NCBI GenBank assembly: GCA_902803125.1
Contig: CADCOZ010000062.1
Span: 1 to 6,269 of the forward strand
Origin: an uncultured Ruminococcus sp.
GTDB taxonomy: Bacteria; Bacillota; Clostridia; Oscillospirales; Acutalibacteraceae
DNA: 6,269 bases
Direction: 5' to 3'
The notes beneath the pieces were generated by a model. The model did not search any database and was not told the DNA's origin. It was given only the letters and a program-made list of their open reading frames with translations. The translations under genes were made by a program, and so were the position numbers. Below, piece by piece: positions 1 to 5,228 of the stretch (its first letter is position 1; each line of letters begins with the position of its first letter).

Positions 1-64
1 ATTTTTGGAAGGGGGTTTGGGGGAAAACTTTTTTTCGCTAGAAAAAGGTTTCCCCCAACGGGTT

Positions 65-83
65 CCAAGGGCAGAGCCCTTGG
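65..83. repeat. Perfect 8-bp hairpin with 3-nt loop (module of repeat copy 1)
   Basis: CCAAGGGC (65-72) pairs perfectly with GCCCTTGG (76-83) around the loop AGA. It lies in the 44-base stretch that is absent from the second repeat copy, so it is an optional module of the element. It sits 40-58 bases downstream of the sbcC stop in the direction of transcription and could protect or pause the mRNA end; no U-tract follows. Confidence 0.7.
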
Positions 84-91
84 TGGGAGGT

Positions 92-112
92 TTGGAGGGC
101 AAAGCCCTCCAA
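92..112. repeat. Perfect 9-bp hairpin with AAA loop just after sbcC
   Basis: TTGGAGGGC (92-100) pairs perfectly with GCCCTCCAA (104-112) around AAA. In the sbcC transcript this is the first structure after the stop codon, about 10 nt away. It is not followed by a U-run (next bases in the transcript are AACCTCCC), so rho-independent termination is doubtful; 3'-end protection is possible. Only one arm (104-114) is present in the second repeat copy at 4576-4586. Confidence 0.7.
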
Positions 113-122
113 CACACGGGGG

Positions 123-3100
123 TTACTCGTCGGTTTCGATGTAGATTTCACTGCCTTGGCCGTTGGATTTTTTGCGGACGCAGATTTTTTTGGGAAGGCA
201 TTCGTCTAAGCGGGCGACGTGGGAAATGATGCCGATTTGGCGTTGACCGGAGGACAGGCGACTGAGTACTTCAATGGATTTTTCCAGTCGGGTGCTGTCC
301 AAGGAACCGAAACCTTCATCAATGAACATACTGTCAATCTGTATGGTGCTGCTGCTTTCCATTTGCACTACATCGGAAAGACCGAGTGCCAGCGACAGGG
401 ACGCTTCAAACAGCTGTCCGCCGGAAAGAGAGGCGGTTTCCCGGTCAAGACGGGTAATCGAATTATACACCTTCAGGTCAAGTCCGACAAGTCTTCTGCC
501 GTCACTGGGTTTCTTGTATATCAGGGCATATTCGCCGTCTGTCATCATGTCGAGATGCACATTGGCTCGCTCAATGATACGGCGGAAAAAGTCGACCAAA
601 ATATATCGGCTGAACGAAAGAGTGCCGTTGGCGACAGTGGAAAGAGGATAAAGCTTCATGTCAGCCGCCCGGTATTTTGCCTGCTCTTTCAGCAAAACGC
701 TGATATGACCGCAGGCTGTCTCTTTGGCAGAGATCTGTGAAGATAATTCCTTCTCTTTTTCCCGCATGGTTTTCAGATTCTGTTCGATGGTCTGCATTTT
801 TTCGTTAGCGTCCTTCAAATCCGTTTGTTCACAGCCTTCGGTTTCCTGTGTCAGGCGGGTGATGGCCTTTTCCAAGTCCCGACATTCCTGCTCATAGGTA
901 TTGATGCTTCTTTCGGTGCTTCTGATCCAGCTGTCGAGATCGTCCGGATACAGCCGCAGACCGTTCGGAGACATGGCCGCTTCGTATTCGTCACGGTGGC
1001 CAAAGCCGTATCGCACCAAGCCTTCCTCAAAAGCAAATCTTGTCTGCCGCTCTTTTTCTTTGGCGGTTTCCTGCTCCGCTTCGGCGGTGGCCAAACGGCC
1101 GTTGACACCGGCCAGCCGGTTTTGATGACGGTTAAAATCCTGCTCCGCTTCGTCTATGGCCGATTGCAGATGTTCGGTTTTATCTCTCAGCTGACGAATC
1201 ATGGCCTGTGCCGCTTGTTTAGAGGGCGGAAAGCCTTCGAGTGCATTCCGCTTTTCATCGGCTCTGGCTTTGGCTTCCGAGTATTCCTCTGCGGCTTTTT
1301 GCAGGGCTTCTTGGGCATTGGTGAAAGTACCCTGCCATTTTTCCGCTTCCGCTTCCAATAGCGCTTTATTTTGAACGGCTTTATCCTTTGCCCGCTTTTC
1401 GTCCAGTGCCTTCTGGTAATCCGACCGGCATTTTTTAATAGCGGACTCACACTGTATTTTCGCTTCTGACAAAGCGATTCCCTGCCACAATGTTTCCTGA
1501 TCGGTCACACCGATCCATTCCGCAGAGCGTTCGAGCAGTGCCGCTAAATCACGCTCATAGGAGGCTTGTTTGCCGGTATAATCTTTTTCACTTTTATCTG
1601 CGGCATTTTGGGCTTGTGTCCAAGCGGCAAAGGCTTGATCTACCTGTTCTCTTGTGGGGGTATCCTCACAGCAGACGGCGAAAGCATCTATATCGGCCAC
1701 TGTATGCTGACTGCCGCATACCGGACAGTGAACCGTTGGATTGGTTTGCAGTTCATTCCGCATTTCCTGCGCCAGCAAACCGGCCTGCCCGCTGAGAAAC
1801 GCTCCGTTGAGCTGACAATGCTTTTTTTCTGCCTGCTGTGCGGCTATCTGTGCCTCGTGAACGGATATGGACAGAGCCGCCAGTTCTTTTTCCTGCTGTT
1901 TCAAGGCTTTCATCTGCTGTTCCAGCTTGAGAAGATGGGTCTTTCGGGTTTCCTGTTCCTCCAACAAACGCTGGGCTTCCTTCACGGTCTGTTCGCCCGC
2001 ATGGTCAAGAGTATCCAAAAGACTTTGCACGGCTTGCAGACTTGTGCGGGTTTTCTCCAGACTCTGCTGTGCCTGTGAAGCCTTGGCAGAAGCATTCTGA
2101 CGGGCTATTTCTTTTTGCCGGCATTGGGATGCGGCTTCACTGTATTCATCATAAAGAGAAAGAATCCTCTCAAGGTCGTTTCGCTGCTTTGTGTTGGCCT
2201 CTATCAGCGGCCGATTCTTTTCTGCAACAGCGGCGGCGTTCGCTTGACGGTCAGCGACCCCTGTGCGGAGCGTTTCTTGGTCAAGACGCAGTTGCTGAAT
2301 GGTGTTTTGAAGTCTGTTCAGCTGTTCCCGTGCATCAGCGGCGGTTTTTTCCAGCGGTATCAATTCCTTGGCGTTTTTGGCCGCAGCTAACTTTTTCTTT
2401 TTGTCCTCTATAACAGGGGTCTGCTGTTGATTCTGCAATAGCTTTGCCTTTGTTTGTTCCAGTTCTGTCAGGCGGCGATTGATGTCCTCCGCACGGGTGA
2501 TTATGCCGTGCAGGGTCATGCGTTCGGTTTCTGTTTCCTGAATGCTGACCGATAGCTGACGTCTTTCTTCTTCAATCTCTGCGATGATTTGATTCATATC
2601 ACTCAGAAGGTTGGGATTCTCTGATGACAGCCGTTCTTGTTGTTCATCGGTCAGCGAAAGGGAAAAGTAGCCGATTTCTCTTTGGATATCCCGGAAAATG
2701 GTATCAAGCCGGTTCTCAACCATCTTAAAAGCGGCTTTCAAACGCATCTGAAGGTCAATGTGCCTGCGGTTGTCAAACAGCTTGCCAAGAATCTTGCCCC
2801 TTTCATCACTGCCGGATGTCAGAAATTTTTGGAACTCACCCTGTGCCAGCATGATAATGCGGCGGAACTGGTCGGCATCAAGTCCCAAGATTTCCTGTAT
2901 TTTGCGGGTTACATCATCTTTATCTTCCCGACCCTTGCCGTGAAGAATGACCGTGCCGTTTTCGGAGAGGGTAGACTCCTTCACAACGGTTTGGCTGTTG
3001 CCTTTGACACCCCAGTTCATCGTGCGGCTTACCGTATAGGTTCTTCCGGCATTAGAGAAGGTGAATGTTACCTCCATAGGTGCTTTGTAGTTGCCTTCTT

Positions 3101-3320
3101 TGCAGTAGTCACTGTGGAACGACTCTGTGCCAAGACTGCTGCGGCTCAAGCCGCTGGCCTTGCCGTAAAGCGCATATATCATGCCGTCAAAGATGGTGGT
3201 TTTGCCGATACCGGTATCGCCGGCAATCAAGAAAATATTGTTGCCCATTCGGTCAAAATCCACAACGGTTTTTTCGGCAAAGGGGCCGAAGGCCTTCATA
3301 CTCAATTGATGCGGTCTCAT
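123..3320 (-). CDS. sbcC: SbcC, Rad50-like ATPase subunit of the SbcCD nuclease
   Basis: A 1065-residue SMC-family ATPase that partners SbcD to open and cut DNA hairpins, cruciforms and protein-blocked ends. Visible in order: N-terminal ATPase half with Walker A GDTGIGKTT (34-42) and Q-loop LAQGEF (Q160); a long Gln/Glu/Lys/Ala-rich coiled coil from about 190; a zinc hook CPVC at 532-535, exactly mid-protein; the returning coiled coil to about 880; then signature SLSGGQ (Q969), Walker B FIDEGFGSLD with D1001/E1002, and H-loop His1034. Length and layout fit intact Firmicutes SbcC. The chosen ATG (3320-3318) overlaps the sbcD stop as ATGA and has GGGAGG 7 nt upstream; an in-frame TTG at 3335 would sit inside that ribosome binding site and is rejected. 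The ORF ends with TAA and shows no damage. Cytoplasmic, translationally coupled to sbcD. Confidence 0.97.
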   Translation of the reverse strand: MRPHQLSMKAFGPFAEKTVVDFDRMGNNIFLIAGDTGIGKTTIFDGMIYALYGKASGLSRSSLGTESFHSDYCKEGNYKAPMEVTFTFSNAGRTYTVSRTMNWGVKGNSQTVVKESTLSENGTVILHGKGREDKDDVTRKIQEILGLDADQFRRIIMLAQGEFQKFLTSGSDERGKILGKLFDNRRHIDLQMRLKAAFKMVENRLDTIFRDIQREIGYFSLSLTDEQQERLSSENPNLLSDMNQIIAEIEEERRQLSVSIQETETERMTLHGIITRAEDINRRLTELEQTKAKLLQNQQQTPVIEDKKKKLAAAKNAKELIPLEKTAADAREQLNRLQNTIQQLRLDQETLRTGVADRQANAAAVAEKNRPLIEANTKQRNDLERILSLYDEYSEAASQCRQKEIARQNASAKASQAQQSLEKTRTSLQAVQSLLDTLDHAGEQTVKEAQRLLEEQETRKTHLLKLEQQMKALKQQEKELAALSISVHEAQIAAQQAEKKHCQLNGAFLSGQAGLLAQEMRNELQTNPTVHCPVCGSQHTVADIDAFAVCCEDTPTREQVDQAFAAWTQAQNAADKSEKDYTGKQASYERDLAALLERSAEWIGVTDQETLWQGIALSEAKIQCESAIKKCRSDYQKALDEKRAKDKAVQNKALLEAEAEKWQGTFTNAQEALQKAAEEYSEAKARADEKRNALEGFPPSKQAAQAMIRQLRDKTEHLQSAIDEAEQDFNRHQNRLAGVNGRLATAEAEQETAKEKERQTRFAFEEGLVRYGFGHRDEYEAAMSPNGLRLYPDDLDSWIRSTERSINTYEQECRDLEKAITRLTQETEGCEQTDLKDANEKMQTIEQNLKTMREKEKELSSQISAKETACGHISVLLKEQAKYRAADMKLYPLSTVANGTLSFSRYILVDFFRRIIERANVHLDMMTDGEYALIYKKPSDGRRLVGLDLKVYNSITRLDRETASLSGGQLFEASLSLALGLSDVVQMESSSTIQIDSMFIDEGFGSLDSTRLEKSIEVLSRLSSGQRQIGIISHVARLDECLPKKICVRKKSNGQGSEIYIETDE

Positions 3321-4549
3321 TTTTTGTCCTCCCAACCGTCAAGAAGTAAATCAATCAGTTCCTGCGAATCTTTTTCCGGTATGTTTTTGTCATCCGTATA
3401 ATACTCTCCGCTGAAGCGTTCCTGCTGTTCGATGATCAGCTGTAACAGTTCCTCTTGTTTGCTGTCCGGATAATCATTTTCTATAGAATGGAAAAACTCC
3501 ATATACTGTTCATCCAGCCGCTGAGAGGCCGCTGTTCCCTGCGAAACCGTTTGAAAAGCAGAAAACCTTTCCTCTCTGGCTATCTTGACATTGACCAAGC
3601 TGTTGCCAAAGACTTCCCGCAGTTTGTCCAAGATATGCGGCGGTCTGTTCTTGTTGCTGACAACACACTGGATATAATACTGGTCTTTATCGGGCAGGTC
3701 AAGTCCCTGTTCCTTCAGTTCGTCCAACGTACCGGTCAGCTGTAACAGCGTATGCGGCAGTTTGATGGGAATGCTTTCGATTTGAATATCGTCTTTTGCG
3801 TGAATGGTCACGAGTGTCAGGTCTTTGCGGCGATGGGTTTCCGAGAAGTCGTAATACAGCGGACAGCCGGCATAGCGAACCGTTTCTCTGCCGACCTTCT
3901 GGGCGTTATGAATATGGCCGAGTGCCACATAATCAAAGGGGTCAAATACGGTGTAGTCAATCTCTCCCAGCCCGCCGATAATCGATTCCGAATCGCTGTG
4001 TTCGGGAGCCTGACCGCAGGCCAAGACGTTCTGGTGAGCCACCAGGACGTTGCACTTTGAGGTATCCAAAGGCTGTTCGGCAATCAAAGCCCTGGCGGCT
4101 TCCTGATAAGAGTTGATATCTTCTCTGTTGAGTACGGACGGACTCGCCACTGCTTTCGGAAAGATATACGGCATCATCCAGAAAGTAACATCTCCCAGTG
4201 TAACGTGCTGTAATTCACGGCTCACGTCACCGGCTATGTAGATGTGGTGAGATTGAAGCAGTGTGGAACCGTGTGACAGCCGCAAAGCGGCATCGTGGTT
4301 GCCCGGAATGACGAAGGTATAGGTTTTTCTCTGAGCAAGGCCGGTAATGAGCTTATCGAACAAGTGCATCGCTTCAGCGGAAGGGTTTTTTCGGTCATAG
4401 ACATCGCCGGCGATCACCACCGCATCGGGCTGATATTGTTCCACCGCTTCCAGAAACCGTTCCACCCAAAACGGCTGATCCGTTTCCGTAAGGTTCATAT
4501 TATAGAACTGCTTGCCAAAATGAAGGTCACTGACATGAAAAAATCTCAT
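3317..4549 (-). CDS. sbcD: SbcD, Mre11-like nuclease subunit of SbcCD
   Basis: A 410-residue metallophosphoesterase, the Mn-dependent nuclease partner of SbcC. All family motifs are present: SDLHFGK (D8, H10), AGDVYDR (D49), PGNHD (N84, H85, D86), VLVAHQ (H172) and ALGHIH (H212, H214), so the two-metal site looks complete. Residues from about 250 onward form the capping/SbcC-binding region. Length is usual for SbcD. Two in-frame ATGs lie close together (4555 and 4549). AAAGGAG at 4557-4563 is only 1 nt from the first but 7 nt from the second, and the family N-terminus is MRFFHVSDLH, so the second is chosen. First gene of the operon; its TGA overlaps the sbcC ATG by 4 bp. The nearest good promoter is about 310 bases upstream. 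Confidence 0.97.
   Translation of the reverse strand: MRFFHVSDLHFGKQFYNMNLTETDQPFWVERFLEAVEQYQPDAVVIAGDVYDRKNPSAEAMHLFDKLITGLAQRKTYTFVIPGNHDAALRLSHGSTLLQSHHIYIAGDVSRELQHVTLGDVTFWMMPYIFPKAVASPSVLNREDINSYQEAARALIAEQPLDTSKCNVLVAHQNVLACGQAPEHSDSESIIGGLGEIDYTVFDPFDYVALGHIHNAQKVGRETVRYAGCPLYYDFSETHRRKDLTLVTIHAKDDIQIESIPIKLPHTLLQLTGTLDELKEQGLDLPDKDQYYIQCVVSNKNRPPHILDKLREVFGNSLVNVKIAREERFSAFQTVSQGTAASQRLDEQYMEFFHSIENDYPDSKQEELLQLIIEQQERFSGEYYTDDKNIPEKDSQELIDLLLDGWEDKK
3328..3333 (-). promoter_or_regulatory. Ribosome binding site of sbcC
   Basis: GGGAGG on the minus strand, inside the end of sbcD and 7 nt before the ATG at 3320. It decides the sbcC start over the in-frame TTG at 3335, and implies that ribosomes finishing sbcD can re-initiate directly on sbcC. 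Confidence 0.85.
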
Positions 4550-4556
4550 TATCATT

Positions 4557-4563
4557 CTCCTTT
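4557..4563 (-). promoter_or_regulatory. Ribosome binding site of sbcD
   Basis: AAAGGAG on the minus strand. Spacing is 1 nt to the ATG at 4555 and 7 nt to the ATG at 4549; the second is a normal distance and fixes the likely sbcD start. Confidence 0.85.
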
Positions 4564-4575
4564 ACGCTTTTTTAA

Positions 4576-4645
4576 TGTTGGAGGGCGTTGGGGGAAACCT
4601 TTTTCTAGCGAAAAAAAGGTTTCCCCCAAACCCCCTTCCAAAAAT
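4576..4645 (-). repeat. Hairpin-bearing intergenic repeat, copy 2 (short form), in the sbcD leader
   Basis: Inverted copy of the element at 1-114: bases 4586-4645 match 1-60 with one difference, and 4576-4586 match 104-114, so the short form lacks 44 bases including the 8-bp tri-loop hairpin. It contains a perfect 17-bp stem (4588-4604 with 4613-4629, 8-nt loop CTAGCGAA). It sits 13 bases from the sbcD ribosome binding site and inside the predicted sbcD leader RNA. The two copies face each other across the whole sbcDC operon. No U-run follows the stem in the sbcD direction, so read-through is expected. Confidence 0.88.
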
Positions 4646-4666
4646 CGCTGACTTGACCTCATCAAA

Positions 4667-4694
4667 CATTATTCTTTATTCATTATTCTTTATT
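4667..4694. repeat. 14-bp perfect tandem duplication
   Basis: CATTATTCTTTATT occurs twice head to tail (4667-4680, 4681-4694). It is AT-rich, in the leader of sbcDC, 22 bases from repeat copy 2. It is probably a slippage product; no function can be assigned. Confidence 0.8.
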
Positions 4695-4767
4695 TCTCCC
4701 CCTTCCGAAATTCGCTGTGTTGTTGTCTTTCAAGTGCCTGACGAACCAAACCTCTGTATACTGCCAT
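4690..4767 (-). other. Short open frame (25 codons) in the sbcDC leader, coding status doubtful
   Basis: ATG at 4767 to TAA at 4692-4690 encodes a basic peptide beginning MAVYRGLVRQALERQQ and ending FRKGEK. The frame is open further upstream to a GTG at 4866 (58 codons), but that GTG lies between the -10 box and the predicted transcription start, so it could not be used from this promoter. No ribosome binding site precedes the ATG. I do not recognise the peptide. A chance open frame, a leader peptide, or part of a structured leader RNA are all possible; chance is the default. Confidence 0.2.
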
Positions 4768-4851
4768 TACTTTGGTATTCGTGCGGACGGGTGCCGATGA
4801 ACCTGCTTGTCTTACATATGATTTTTGTCCCCGCTTTTTGACACGACAGGT
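4741..4851 (-). other. Possible structured leader RNA upstream of sbcD
   Basis: Between the promoter and sbcD the transcript can form at least two stems. ACCTG + TGTC pairs with GACA + CAGGT across 4801-4851 (9 bp with a small internal loop), and ACCAAA pairs with TTTGGT, extended through CGA/TCG after a 2-nt bulge, across 4741-4782. A 310-nt leader is long for a repair operon, so cis-regulation or an independent small RNA is conceivable. No known riboswitch or T-box hallmark was recognised. The stems are short enough to occur by chance. Confidence 0.25.
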
Positions 4852-4867
4852 GTTATCACTTGTCACT

Positions 4868-4896
4868 ATTATAGTTTAGAGCGGCTCGATTGTCAA
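4868..4896 (-). promoter_or_regulatory. Consensus sigma-A promoter reading toward sbcD
   Basis: On the minus strand TTGACA (4896-4891) and TATAAT (4873-4868) match the consensus 6/6 and 6/6 with an ideal 17-bp spacer. A transcription start near 4861 is expected, giving a leader of about 310 nt before the sbcD ATG. No other gene start is visible between them, so this is the best candidate promoter for sbcDC. A perfect promoter suggests strong constitutive transcription unless controlled downstream or by a repressor. Confidence 0.8.
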
Positions 4897-4907
4897 GCTG
4901 TTTTTTT

Positions 4908-4941
4908 GGGTAATGACACGCTGTTGTGGAAAATATTACCC
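4908..4941. promoter_or_regulatory. Inverted repeat just upstream of the sbcDC promoter
   Basis: GGGTAAT (4908-4914) is mirrored by ATTACCC (4935-4941) with 20 bases between. The near arm is 12 bp upstream of the -35 box. This spacing (about 27 bp centre to centre) could place two protein half-sites on one DNA face region, so an activator or repressor operator is possible. Only 7-bp arms support it. Confidence 0.3.
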
Positions 4942-5034
4942 TATCAATTGGCGGCAAAGCTCATGACCGCACAGCCGCAGGAATAAACGGCCTCAGCCGT
5001 TCCTCCTGAGTGGTCAAGTATTTTTCCCCGCACA

Positions 5035-5074
5035 AAACCGCCGCTGTCAACCCGTTACGGTACAGCGGCGGTTT
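5035..5074 (-). terminator. Stem-loop terminator, probably for the FMN-binding protein gene
   Basis: AAACCGCCGCTGT (5035-5047) and ACAGCGGCGGTTT (5062-5074) form a perfect 13-bp G/C-rich stem with a 14-nt loop. Read on the minus strand the stem ends in TTTT, then GTG: a weak U-run but the best terminator shape between the upstream gene (stop 5229) and the sbcDC promoter. Read on the plus strand it is followed by CATTGTT. Placement suggests it separates the two transcription units. Confidence 0.65.
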
Positions 5075-5138
5075 CATTGTTAATGGAAGTTCGATGCTTT
5101 TACCAATGTGTTGTTCTTGATGTTGGCTGTGAACAAAG

Positions 5139-5174
5139 TCCCCCTCTTTGAGGGGGATGTCAACGGAGTTGACA
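5139..5174. repeat. Pair of back-to-back hairpins with 3-nt loops
   Basis: TCCCCCTC (5139-5146) pairs with GAGGGGGA (5150-5157) around TTT, and immediately after, TGTCAAC (5158-5164) pairs with GTTGACA (5168-5174) around GGA. Both stems are perfect and directly abut. The plan (short perfect stems, 3-nt loops, in tandem after a gene) matches the hairpins at 65-112, though the sequence differs. They begin about 55 bases past the stop of the FMN-binding protein gene. Similar G-rich hairpin pairs are, to my knowledge, common dispersed elements in clostridial genomes; I could not check copy number. Confidence 0.65.
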
Positions 5175-5228
5175 GGGGGAGTACGCCTGTATGGATCATC
5201 GAACGCACGTTTGTTAATTGCTTTTGGT

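Larger units (their letters stand above)
1..114 (+). repeat. Hairpin-bearing intergenic repeat, copy 1 (long form), downstream of sbcC
   Basis: Bases 1-60 match the reverse complement of 4586-4645 at 59 of 60 positions; the only difference is A at 27 where the other copy implies C. After an extra 44 bases (60-103), bases 104-114 match the next 11 bases of the other copy. The core folds into a 17-position stem (17-33 with 42-58, loop 34-41) with one A-G mismatch at 27/48. The stem has G/C-rich outer and A/T-rich inner parts. The element touches the window edge, so its left boundary is unknown. Its closest end lies about 8 bases beyond the sbcC stop. No U-run follows the main stem on either strand, so a classical intrinsic terminator is not evident; a dispersed palindromic repeat is the better description. 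Confidence 0.85.
4646..5228. other. Intergenic region between the FMN-binding gene and the sbcD repeat
   Basis: No convincing gene lies in these 583 bases. From right to left in the direction of transcription they hold the hairpin pair, the 13-bp terminator-like stem, a small imperfect stem (AACGGC/GCCGTT at 4986-5001), the inverted repeat, the sbcDC promoter, the possible structured leader and the 14-bp tandem repeat. The two open frames longer than 80 codons here show no ribosome binding site and run across the palindromes, so they are taken as chance. Confidence 0.7.

Noticed and set aside
1..58. Intrinsic terminator for sbcC
   Set aside because: The stem is strong, but no U-run follows it in the transcript; the A/T runs lie inside the stem, and a near-identical copy stands in front of sbcD where termination would block the operon.
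3321..3335. TTG start of sbcC at 3335
   Set aside because: It would overlap the GGGAGG ribosome binding site that serves the ATG at 3320, and the family N-terminus begins at that ATG.
2637..3401. 254-codon open frame on the plus strand
   Set aside because: It runs antisense across sbcC and the end of sbcD, both with complete family motifs; no ribosome binding site or recognisable domain. A shadow frame.
4575..4841. 88-codon plus-strand frame over the sbcD leader
   Set aside because: It begins inside repeat copy 2, has no ribosome binding site, and runs antisense to the predicted sbcDC leader.
5169..5197. Plus-strand promoter with TTGACA at 5169
   Set aside because: TTGACA here is mostly an arm of the TGTCAAC/GTTGACA hairpin, no TATAAT-like box occurs at 16-18 bp, and no plus-strand gene follows.
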